This document shows positions 1 to 6,062 of a stretch of 64,000 nt of DNA, in pieces. Under the pieces are notes generated by a model. That model was not told the origin of the DNA. It was given only the letters and a program-made list of their open reading frames with translations, and ran no database searches. How positions within the stretch are numbered: position 1 is the first letter of the stretch; each line of letters opens with the position of its first letter. The position numbers and the translations under genes are program-made. Origin of the DNA: a virus; IMG/VR virus record IMGVR_UViG_3300037493_005685, positions 31,499 to 95,498 of that record; one strand, given 5' to 3'.

Positions 1-45
1 GGCTGGAACGAGAAGCGTACCTGGAGGGTCTACTCGCAGCGAGGT

Positions 46-405
46 CTATTGGGCTAAACATTCTTCAACGGAAGGAGAAGGCGATTCAGTATTGCTCGGT
101 GTCTCCGTACTATCTGTGGATGTGGCCGTTTCCTCGGTCGGTGCGTCGATGGTTTGAGACGCAACTGGACATACGATCCCACAGTGCGCTTCGACCTTCT
201 CAAGACGCATAAAGATTTCGTTCAGGCAGCGCCCAATCTCATCCATCATAGCGTTCGTGTTCTTCTTCAAGCCCACGTTGATGTGCATGAGCTTATCGTT
301 CATCTCCTGCAGACCCTCAAGAGCCTCAGATAGCTTCTTCTCTTTGGCCTCTTTGGCGGCGTTGGTTTTGGGTTCGGACGTGCGGATAATTTTTCTTCTG
401 GTCAT
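46..405 (-). CDS. Coiled-coil hypothetical protein
   Basis: No family recognised. 119 residues: basic N-terminus, a charged Leu/Ala/Glu/Lys heptad-like stretch at about residues 15-75 (probable coiled coil), then a Ser/Thr/Pro/Glu tail. Last gene of the leftward block. Its ATG overlaps the stop of the gene upstream (ATGA), so it is probably translated by coupling. Confidence 0.75.
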   Translation of the reverse strand: MTRRKIIRTSEPKTNAAKEAKEKKLSEALEGLQEMNDKLMHINVGLKKNTNAMMDEIGRCLNEIFMRLEKVEAHCGIVCPVASQTIDAPTEETATSTDSTETPSNTESPSPSVEECLAQ

Positions 406-560
406 AGCTCCCTCATTCTGTTTGCTAGTTGTCTGTACCTAAAACTGTACATACCGTGTTGGTTGTAGAACCTAACAAGAAATTCGGATTGTGTGAATGG
501 GTACACCTTGCAATAAAGTATGGACGTCAGCCAGAATAGAATACTTTTGTCGTCATTCAT
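402..560 (-). CDS. Array A micro-gene 1 (52 aa)
   Basis: Small basic, aromatic-rich protein of unknown function. The ATG at 560 lies inside the stop of the gene upstream and the stop overlaps the next ATG, the tiling typical of array A. An upstream in-frame start (620) exists but would overlap far more. C-terminal half has the Arg/Tyr pattern of the array (RFYNQHG..SFRYRQ). Confidence 0.6.
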   Translation of the reverse strand: MNDDKSILFWLTSILYCKVYPFTQSEFLVRFYNQHGMYSFRYRQLANRMREL

Positions 561-702
561 TCTGATCTCTGTGCCGTAGCTCTTTGTATAACAAGTCTGC
601 CTCGATGCCAACCAGCCCAAACAATCTTTTCAACTCGAGCTTATCTTTGGTTCTATAACGGTTGATATGATAACGCAGGTGGTGCCTAACATGGAAGACC
701 AT
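553..702 (-). CDS. Array A micro-gene 2 (49 aa)
   Basis: Very basic, His/Arg/Tyr-rich 49-residue protein. I chose the ATG at 702, which overlaps the end of the preceding gene; the ribosome binding site is weak. The segment YHINRYRTKDKLELKRLF resembles the 'R-x-N-R-R..F' core of other array members such as 20995-21186. Function unknown. Confidence 0.55.
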   Translation of the reverse strand: MVFHVRHHLRYHINRYRTKDKLELKRLFGLVGIEADLLYKELRHRDQNE

Positions 703-928
703 GTTGGTTTTTCTGTAGCTCAAAAGCCCCTCGCTTGTTCCTGGCATAGTTAACTCCGTCATACAGATAGTTATGTAAGTGGCGCCTGCACGCCTCCATA
801 TACTCTGGGGCTTCAAAGGGATGTTTGGAACACTGGCCGAATAGCACGCGCACACCCAAGTAGATGCGGCAGTGATTGACACACATGTTTTTATTTTGGT
901 CGTGCACCATAACGTAGCTAGTCATCAT
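686..928 (-). CDS. Array A micro-gene 3 (80 aa)
   Basis: 80 residues. The ATGATG start at 928 follows AGAAGGTG at a good distance and overlaps the stop of the upstream gene. Cys/His/Tyr-rich, with core VNYARNKRGAFE near the C-terminus, matching the array motif A-M/A-R-x-N-R-R-x-V/A-F. Unknown function. Confidence 0.65.
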   Translation of the reverse strand: MMTSYVMVHDQNKNMCVNHCRIYLGVRVLFGQCSKHPFEAPEYMEACRRHLHNYLYDGVNYARNKRGAFELQKNQHGLPC

Positions 929-1082
929 AGAGCACCTTCTTGAACCAGTCGTTGCGGGAGTTGCGCCAAGAAGCAAGCATGGGAAATTGGTGTTTGTTAC
1001 CCACGTAAACGTACCTAGCAATCTTAAGCAACTCCCAGAACATCATATTGTGGGAGTATCTGACGTAGAAGAGGTTGCTCAT
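918..1082 (-). CDS. Array A micro-gene 4 (54 aa)
   Basis: 54 residues starting MSNLFYVRYSHN. The GGAGG overlaps the end of the upstream gene, somewhat far (13 nt) from the ATG. The C-terminal SRNDWFKKVLY resembles the Q-D-V/L-W/Y-x-F-K-T motif of array B members. Unknown function. Confidence 0.55.
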   Translation of the reverse strand: MSNLFYVRYSHNMMFWELLKIARYVYVGNKHQFPMLASWRNSRNDWFKKVLYDD

Positions 1083-1083
1083 C

Positions 1084-1269
1084 TTAGTGATACGCCTCCA
1101 AGTTATCAAAGCGGTACAAAGACCGAAGGCTTACAACTGCGTCCCTTAACAGGTACTTATGTCGCACATACCATTTAGACTGACTTCGAGGATGGCACCA
1201 CAAGTTTAACTGGTCCACATAAAAGTCCCTGCAAGCCAAAGCGGCGTTGTGTTGTAGGTTAATGCGCAC
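1084..1269 (-). CDS. Array A micro-gene 5 (61 aa, GTG start)
   Basis: I prefer the GTG start at 1269 (MRINLQHN...), preceded by GGAA at -6. An ATG at 1284 is also possible. The MRIN start is shared with array B member 19445-19588, and the C-terminal SLRSLYRF is shared with 21578-21748 and 23141-23332, so the two arrays contain paralogues. Confidence 0.6.
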   Translation of the reverse strand: MRINLQHNAALACRDFYVDQLNLWCHPRSQSKWYVRHKYLLRDAVVSLRSLYRFDNLEAYH

Positions 1270-1489
1270 GCGTTCCGTGTTCATAGATGTACCTGTAGTT
1301 GTGTTCGCACAGATAGAAGTTACGCTCGAAGATTGAACGGGGGGATTCTGTGTTGCTAGCTATCAAGAATTCATCGGCTTTAACATTGTGCCTATACCCC
1401 ACCCACCATAAGAACTGCTTGAAGGTCTCCATACGCAAGCGGCTGGTTGTGTACAGGAGTGAGTCAACGGCTACGAGATTGGTGGGCAT
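1259..1489 (-). CDS. Array A micro-gene 6 (76 aa)
   Basis: 76 residues, ATG at 1489 preceded by AGGAGAGCTAGT, overlapping the end of the upstream gene by about 19 nt. Aromatic and Arg rich. No domain recognised. Confidence 0.65.
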   Translation of the reverse strand: MPTNLVAVDSLLYTTSRLRMETFKQFLWWVGYRHNVKADEFLIASNTESPRSIFERNFYLCEHNYRYIYEHGTRAH

Positions 1490-1713
1490 ACTAGCTCTCC
1501 TAGCTCTCTGAGGGCCTTGGCTGCACTGTAGTTATGTAGACGTCTTACGTCGTAATTAGAGAATACTGTGCGGGGCCAGTTAAAGAACGCGTACCTACGT
1601 GAGTACTGAAGAGCGCTATATGCTGTGCATTTGTTCGTTAAGTCTTTTATTTTCTTGCCAGAGCTGCTGTGCAACATGGAAGAATACCCCGTAATTCCTT
1701 TCTGCCAGCCCAA
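1471..1713 (-). CDS. Array A micro-gene 7, start uncertain
   Basis: Open frame ending at 1471. The convincing part is the C-terminal ~55 residues (YSRRYAFFNWPRTVFSNYDV..), in the style of the array. No ATG/GTG/TTG lies near the expected junction at about 1640, so the start may be a rare codon or one of the internal ATGs at 1677-1713, which would overlap the upstream gene by up to 98 nt. Confidence 0.4.
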   Translation of the reverse strand: MGWQKGITGYSSMLHSSSGKKIKDLTNKCTAYSALQYSRRYAFFNWPRTVFSNYDVRRLHNYSAAKALRELGELVCPPIS

Positions 1714-1921
1714 AGTTTACAAGGGCGTTGGTGTAATCCTGCGCCTTATGGAATTTGAGGGCCATGCCACACTCGAGCTCAAGCTTGAACTTGAGGTCTT
1801 TGAGTACGGCCATGGCTGGTTCGTTGAGCTCTGCGATGGGAAGAATCTTCTCCCATCTCTCTTTGAAGAGCTCCTCGAGGTTGGTGATTTCTTGTTCGAA
1901 GGCTTGGGTGAAGCTGGTCAT
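1616..1921 (-). CDS. Acidic helical hypothetical protein
   Basis: 101 residues, ATG preceded by GGGAGGTTACG. Predicted to be largely helical with Glu/Leu-rich segments (FEQEITNLEELFKERWEK). Unlike its basic neighbours it is acidic and probably not a member of the micro-gene family. Its ATG overlaps the stop of the upstream TTG-start gene. Unknown function. Confidence 0.75.
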   Translation of the reverse strand: MTSFTQAFEQEITNLEELFKERWEKILPIAELNEPAMAVLKDLKFKLELECGMALKFHKAQDYTNALVNFGLAERNYGVFFHVAQQLWQENKRLNEQMHSI

Positions 1922-2160
1922 CGTAACCTCCCTGGGTTGTCGTTAAAACGCATAGCCAACGTAAAGAAGCACGTACGGCGCCAGATATAGGAGTTCTTAC
2001 CCCAGTAGCGCATAACGTTGCCTTTATACTTGTCAGCCTTTTCCCACATTATTTTATTGTACTCGAGCAAGAACTTAGCATCCTCATCAGCCGCCATTTG
2101 CGCGGCTACCTGGTTAAAGACGTGTGTGAGTATGTCCCCTGCATAGTCTAGTAATGACAA
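1918..2160 (-). CDS. Array A paralogue, TTG start (80 aa)
   Basis: 80 residues with a TTG start at 2160 preceded by GAGG. It is clearly related to the next gene: both have A-A-Q-x(3-5)-D-A-K/R, then E-Y/W, then A-D-K-[YC]-K-x-N-[VA]-M-R-[YF]. The motif ADKYKGNVMRYW is shared with 2148-2399 and 2380-2607, so these three are tandem duplicates. Function unknown. Confidence 0.7.
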   Translation of the reverse strand: MSLLDYAGDILTHVFNQVAAQMAADEDAKFLLEYNKIMWEKADKYKGNVMRYWGKNSYIWRRTCFFTLAMRFNDNPGRLR

Positions 2161-2399
2161 GCTAGCCTCGTTCTTATGTCGGCTGTTAGGGCGTGTTTCT
2201 TTATCTCATGGAAGTTAATGAGCTTGTAACCTCGTAGCGTATACTCAGAGAAAGCAAAGCGCATAGCGTTGCTCTTACACTTGTCTGCTTGAGAGAATGC
2301 AAAGGTTCGCCACTCACTTAGTATTCTAGCGTCCTCTGTGTCTTGGATTTGCTGGGCTGCATACCGTGACCACTCTTTGTTATGGATGCGTGTCAGCAT
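2148..2399 (-). CDS. Array A paralogue (83 aa)
   Basis: Starts MLTRIHNKEW with AGAGG upstream; an ATG two codons earlier is also possible. Core AADKCKSNAMRF-type motif (observed QADKCKSNAMRF) aligns with ADKYKGNVMRYW of the gene downstream and NVYKASAMRYRR of the gene upstream. Tandem paralogue of unknown function. Confidence 0.7.
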   Translation of the reverse strand: MLTRIHNKEWSRYAAQQIQDTEDARILSEWRTFAFSQADKCKSNAMRFAFSEYTLRGYKLINFHEIKKHALTADIRTRLACHY

Positions 2400-2607
2400 A
2401 GTCATACCTCTGAGTGCCATCAGCATAGTAGCGCAGAAAGATAAACAAACCCTTCATGTCTTCATAGTTACGCCGATAGCGCATGGCGCTGGCCTTGTAA
2501 ACGTTTGCGGTAAACCACATGTGACGCAGAGACATGTTCTTTTTGGGCTCGTCAGGAAACAAGGTGGCGTAAAGAGTGTGCTCTATGGAGAATGTTAGCG
2601 GGTCCAT
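2380..2607 (-). CDS. Array A paralogue (75 aa)
   Basis: Start chosen at ATG 2607 (MDPLTFSIEH) preceded by TGAGGA, overlapping the end of the membrane-protein gene upstream. Contains NVYKASAMRYRRNYED, the M-R-Y motif of the tandem family. Unknown function. Confidence 0.65.
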   Translation of the reverse strand: MDPLTFSIEHTLYATLFPDEPKKNMSLRHMWFTANVYKASAMRYRRNYEDMKGLFIFLRYYADGTQRYDYADTHP

Positions 2608-2810
2608 CTCAATGTCCTCAGCGCCTCTAGCTTGTCCACAGGATAAGACAACGCCACCCAAGAGACAAGACCAACTCCAGCTATAAGAGCCAACGAGAAG
2701 ATTGGGTCATCAAACAAGGTGGCACTGATGAGAGTCACAATCGTGATTGGCGGAAGCCAGCGCTGTCGGCGTTGGTGGGCACGGTTATATTCGCGCTCTA
2801 TGGATGTCAT
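2595..2810 (-). CDS. Small two-helix membrane protein
   Basis: 71 residues from the ATG at 2810 with an excellent AAAGGAGG. A basic N-terminus (REYNRAHQRRQRW) precedes two hydrophobic helices at about 20-35 and 40-58, suggesting an inner-membrane hairpin. First gene after a promoter-like motif at 2836-2850, so it probably heads the leftward array A transcript. Function unknown. Confidence 0.7.
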   Translation of the reverse strand: MTSIEREYNRAHQRRQRWLPPITIVTLISATLFDDPIFSLALIAGVGLVSWVALSYPVDKLEALRTLRWTR

Positions 2811-2835
2811 GAGTCCTCCTTTTTGTTGTTCGCTG

Positions 2836-2850
2836 ACTGATACCAAAAAG
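2836..2850 (-). promoter_or_regulatory. Promoter motif class 1
   Basis: Minus strand reads CTTTTTGGTATCAG, a version of the recurrent TTTGGTAWAAG motif (extended -10 type TGnTAtaaT). It lies about 26 nt upstream of the ATG at 2810. Confidence 0.45.
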
Positions 2851-2862
2851 AAGGAGAACGTT

Positions 2863-3045
2863 TTAGTCTTGGTCGATTGGGATGAGCTCGACGTAATTGA
2901 TGTGAGTAACGCGCACGGTGTGAGAGCCTATATCTGTATTGGTCACGCCAACGTCGATACGTCGCAGCTTCTTTGTCTTTACCTTGCCCGCGAGCTCTCT
3001 TAGATGCTTCAGCACCATCTTGATGCCAGCGTCACTCATGGCCAT
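2863..3045 (-). CDS. Hypothetical protein (60 aa)
   Basis: 60 residues, ATG at 3045 with ACGAGG upstream, overlapping the stop of the previous gene. Basic helical N-terminal half (KMVLKHLRELAGKVKTKKLRR), beta-type C-terminal half. No family recognised. Confidence 0.6.
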   Translation of the reverse strand: MAMSDAGIKMVLKHLRELAGKVKTKKLRRIDVGVTNTDIGSHTVRVTHINYVELIPIDQD

Positions 3046-3253
3046 CGTTGTCCTCGTAGCCTTCCATCTGGGTCTCCATATAATCAAACACGGCATTTAC
3101 GTAAGGATTCTCACCGTACCGTATCACAGGGAAGGACAGGGGTGGTGGGAGCATACACTCGCCCTGCCACAGCACGTGTCCGTTAAAGACCATGAGAGGA
3201 AAGATATATTGGCACTTTGTGTGGGCCAAGGGCTTGATTAAGAAACGCGGCAT
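3032..3253 (-). CDS. Hypothetical protein (73 aa)
   Basis: 73 residues rich in Pro and aromatic residues. No convincing ribosome binding site before the ATG at 3253, so the start is uncertain. No family recognised. Confidence 0.5.
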   Translation of the reverse strand: MPRFLIKPLAHTKCQYIFPLMVFNGHVLWQGECMLPPPLSFPVIRYGENPYVNAVFDYMETQMEGYEDNDGHE

Positions 3254-3284
3254 AGAGGGAGTTTAACGGCTGGAAGCTCAGGCA

Positions 3285-3659
3285 TCAAGGAATAACTGCA
3301 GCAGTCTCTCCATCATCTTTACCGAGTAAAATACGTACAGCCTCTTCACAAGTATTCGAGACTTTGTGAGCTTCTTCGTACTGCATATGCAAGCGCTTCA
3401 TCATCTCACGCTCTGAGAGCTCATGGACGATGATAGCGGAGAGATCCTTGCCAGACAAGCCAGCCTCAATCCAAATCTCATCTTCGGGGATGAACGGATA
3501 GATGTAATGATGCCCGCCCACTGAGAAGCTTTGGTCGTGAGCTCTAGCTTGGGCACCATCGATGGCGAGAATGCTTACAGAATCGAGAGGGCCTGTTAAG
3601 CCCTTAAGACTGCTAACAGCGTCGTGGACTACTGCGAGGGATGCTTGTTTATTATCCAT
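3285..3659 (-). CDS. Metallopeptidase-like protein (HELSE motif)
   Basis: About 124 residues from MDNKQASL; a TTG six codons upstream is an alternative start. The central region reads like small zinc-metallopeptidase-like phage proteins: an exposed strand (IWIEAGLSGKDLSAIIV), then HELSEREMMKRLHM, then YEEAHKV. The H-E-x-x-E with a later A-H could bind metal, but the classical HExxH is absent. A role in virion maturation or lysis is conceivable but unproven. It directly follows a glycine-zipper protein and overlaps it by 8 nt. Confidence 0.6.
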   Translation of the reverse strand: MDNKQASLAVVHDAVSSLKGLTGPLDSVSILAIDGAQARAHDQSFSVGGHHYIYPFIPEDEIWIEAGLSGKDLSAIIVHELSEREMMKRLHMQYEEAHKVSNTCEEAVRILLGKDDGETAAVIP

Positions 3660-4110
3660 TGTAGGTAAAATTACCAATCAAACCACCCGTAAGAGCGCCA
3701 CCTGCTGCGCCAGCTAAGCCACCTGCGCCAGCTCCGCGAACACGCGACATACCAAGCGGCTTAGACAGTGCAAGACCACCAAGAACACCCGCACCAGCAC
3801 CAATAGGTAGTCCCCACGTAAGGCCCTTAAGCTGGCCTCTATAACCGCGAGCTATCTCAGCGTCAAACTCAGCCTTAGTCATGCCAGTCTGTTGCTTGAG
3901 ATACCTATCCTCGAACTCGGCGTCTGACATCGCTATCTTCTCGAGCACAGTGTCAGCAATCTCAGCAGCAGTTTTGTTCATTTTATGCTCCGGTAACACC
4001 TTGATGTCAGGCGTATGCTCAGCCCAACGCTCTGCTGTGCCTCTGGGCAGCTCACCTTTTGATTCAGCCGAGAACATAAAGCGCTGTTGGGCTTTGGATT
4101 TGAATGGCAT
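3652..4110 (-). CDS. MPFKSKAQ-type glycine-zipper protein
   Basis: 152 residues from MPFKSKAQQRFMFSAESK, an N-terminal motif I recognise from many phage and bacterial proteins of unknown function (KSKAQRRFMF..). It is followed by ELPRGTAERWAEHTP, then KTAAEIADTVLEKIA, which ends in the K-x-A signature shared by many proteins here, then a Gly/Ala-zipper region from about residue 95 (AGAGVLGGLAL; GAGAGGLAGAAGGALTGG), probably membrane-inserting. The class 2 promoter motif CTATACTT sits just before the ATG, and no clear Shine-Dalgarno is visible. Confidence 0.8.
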   Translation of the reverse strand: MPFKSKAQQRFMFSAESKGELPRGTAERWAEHTPDIKVLPEHKMNKTAAEIADTVLEKIAMSDAEFEDRYLKQQTGMTKAEFDAEIARGYRGQLKGLTWGLPIGAGAGVLGGLALSKPLGMSRVRGAGAGGLAGAAGGALTGGLIGNFTYNG

Positions 4111-4115
4111 GCAAC

Positions 4116-4124
4116 AAGTATAGC
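4116..4124 (-). promoter_or_regulatory. Late-promoter motif class 2
   Basis: Minus strand GCTATACTT ends 5 nt before the ATG at 4110. The same nonamer precedes the gene at 5445. Confidence 0.45.
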
Positions 4125-4136
4125 AAAAAGAAAGAC

Positions 4137-4190
4137 GGCCCCCTAAACCTAAAAACTTTGGTGGTGCTGCTGGTCTTGGCCTAGGGGGCC
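4137..4190 (-). terminator. Hairpin terminator candidate
   Basis: Perfect 9-bp stem GGCCCCCTA / TAGGGGGCC with a ~36-nt loop, between the end of the 394-residue gene and the next promoter motif. No long T-run, so it may be an attenuator or RNA end-protector. Confidence 0.45.
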
Positions 4191-4260
4191 TGAGGTGTGA
4201 CAAGTACGAATATACGTATTCTGCGTCACAATGCAAGCAACTTATTTACGCCGGAAAGGT

Positions 4261-5445
4261 TCAGTCCATGTGATGGGCGAGGTAGGTGCCCACAGGTCTG
4301 CCGAGATAGGAGCCCATAACGTAGCCAGAGGGACCACCAAGCGTGAGCCCTGCAAGGCCACCAACGGCGTCACCGGCAAGACTACCTGCAAGAGTGCGCC
4401 CTAGCTGGTTTAGATGTTCACCAGGGTTAGCCGTAGCAGCTGAGCCTATTGAAGCACCAACAGGGTGAAGCATGGAAGCACCGTAGAGCAGCCCTTGGCG
4501 TACGTCGCTGTAGCCATCTGCAGCTGTCTCTGGGATATGCTCGTGGTGGGGGTAGTCCATGTAGCTGTACTCTTCGCTGGTCTTGGTTCCGTGGTAGGCA
4601 TCCACGATGGGCTGGGAGGCAAGCCACGCAGCAGAAGATGTAGCTAAAGGAACACCAGCGCGCACGCCTAAGTCCATGCCCTTGCTCGCTAAGCCCTTGA
4701 TACCCTTCTCAGCAGCCCAAGGCATCTTGAAGCGGTTGTGCAGCAATAGACCTGTACCGAGACCTACGCCGCCAGATAGCAAGCCAGGAATCAGTGTGGC
4801 GGTAGCTGGCTGACGACGAGCTAAGAAGTCACGAACGCCTTCTTCGCCGTCACGCTTATAAATCTCTTCCACAGCCGGACGAGATGTAACCGCTGATTGT
4901 CCGGCACCAAAAAGAGAGCCAGAAGCAGCTCCCATGTAAGCGCCTCCTGCACCAGCAAGCAAGCCTGCCTTAGGAGACTTCATTAGTATACCTAGAGGAA
5001 TGCCCGCAATACCACCACCTGTAACAGCTGAGCCCAAAGCATTCGAGAGTACTTTATAGCGCCTATCAGCAAGCACAGCTTCCTGCTGCAGGTCATGCTC
5101 AACAGGCACTTCAGCAGTCTTGGCACACAGCTCAGATAAGAACGTAGATATCTTGTCCAGGTCCATAGAAGCTAGCGCCTTATCCTCTGGTTTAGGAACG
5201 ACAGGCGCTCGCTTCAACTTCTCTTCTTGCTGCTGGCTCGTGTTGATGCCAGAGAGACAAGTAGGCCCAGAGATAGGAGGGAAGTTGGCGCCGCCAGCGG
5301 TCTTCTGCGCATCCTCAGCAGCCCACTGGGCCTCACGGTCTCGCTTAGTCTTCTCACGAAGCTTAGCCATGAAGAGCTGGTCTACGCCTTCTTCACCTAG
5401 TTCAGAGATGATGCGCCCGATTTGTCGTGAGGAGCTTGGGTCCAT
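4261..5445 (-). CDS. Glycine-zipper virion/membrane protein (394 aa)
   Basis: 394 residues. The N-terminal ~110 residues are polar and helical and include DLDKISTFLSELCAKTAEVP, a helix ending in K-x-A as in several neighbours. From residue 135 on there are repeated Gly/Ala-zipper segments (ALGSAVTGGGIAGIPLG, LLAGAGGAYMGAASGSLFG, LIPGLLSGGVGLGTGLLL, GLAGLTLGGPSGYVMGS). GEEGVRDFLARRQ recurs as EAGVRDFVSRHLG in the 694-residue protein at 11599. Possibly a membrane-active ejection or internal head protein; function not known. Promoter motif GGCTATACTT precedes the ATG. Confidence 0.75.
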   Translation of the reverse strand: MDPSSSRQIGRIISELGEEGVDQLFMAKLREKTKRDREAQWAAEDAQKTAGGANFPPISGPTCLSGINTSQQQEEKLKRAPVVPKPEDKALASMDLDKISTFLSELCAKTAEVPVEHDLQQEAVLADRRYKVLSNALGSAVTGGGIAGIPLGILMKSPKAGLLAGAGGAYMGAASGSLFGAGQSAVTSRPAVEEIYKRDGEEGVRDFLARRQPATATLIPGLLSGGVGLGTGLLLHNRFKMPWAAEKGIKGLASKGMDLGVRAGVPLATSSAAWLASQPIVDAYHGTKTSEEYSYMDYPHHEHIPETAADGYSDVRQGLLYGASMLHPVGASIGSAATANPGEHLNQLGRTLAGSLAGDAVGGLAGLTLGGPSGYVMGSYLGRPVGTYLAHHMD

Positions 5446-5450
5446 GAGGG

Positions 5451-5460
5451 AAGTATAGCC
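5451..5460 (-). promoter_or_regulatory. Late-promoter motif class 2
   Basis: Minus strand GGCTATACTT, 5 nt before the ATG at 5445. Identical core to 4116-4124. Confidence 0.45.
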
Positions 5461-5990
5461 TAATGGCTATCAGAACGTAACCAACCAGGAAGACCAGCGA
5501 GGCCACCAAGCGCACCGCCAGCAGCCATACCCATACCGGCACCAACAAGGCCACCACCAACGCGACCATGCCAGGGTTTAATGCCGTGCTCAGCCGCCTG
5601 GGCCAACAGTTTAGGCTCTTGTTTACCGATGGCACTAATAGCGGAATTACTACCTAAAGCGCCAGCAACACCGCCCAGACCAGCACCAATACCTGCGCCA
5701 TAAGCTGTGCCGCGCCCAGTGCTCTCAGGCGTTGCAAGGGCACCGATACCACCGCCAAGAGCAGTAGCTCCTAGACCAGCAGCTAAAGCAGCGCGTCCAT
5801 GCCCTCTAGAGGCAAGAGGAGCAGCTGCTAAGCTGCCTACCAAGCCACCTGCCGCAGTACCGCCAATGGCACCAGAATAACGGTCACCCGCTGAAGGGTC
5901 ACGCTCAGCAGCTTGCTTGGTGAGGCCCAGCTCTTCAAGGGCAACTTTGCACCCGTATTCATACGCCTGCTTAATCATTTCGTCGTGCAT
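5460..5990 (-). CDS. Glycine-zipper protein with YExG..LGLxKxA head
   Basis: 176 residues; AGGAAGAAG precedes the ATG. The N-terminal AYEYGCKVALEELGLTKQA is the clearest copy of a module found in at least five proteins of this window. The rest is almost wholly Gly/Ala zipper (GGTAAGGLVGSLAAAPL, AGLGATALGGGIGALA, GAGIGAGLGGVAGALG, GGGLVGAGMGMAAGGALGG), likely membrane-associating hairpins. Candidate virion-packaged membrane-active protein; no specific family recognised. Confidence 0.8.
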   Translation of the reverse strand: MHDEMIKQAYEYGCKVALEELGLTKQAAERDPSAGDRYSGAIGGTAAGGLVGSLAAAPLASRGHGRAALAAGLGATALGGGIGALATPESTGRGTAYGAGIGAGLGGVAGALGSNSAISAIGKQEPKLLAQAAEHGIKPWHGRVGGGLVGAGMGMAAGGALGGLAGLPGWLRSDSH

Positions 5991-6062
5991 CTTCTTCCTC
6001 GTAGATGGAGATGTGTAGTCTCTTTGACCACTGAGAAAGTTTAGGACGTGGGAGGGGGAGGG

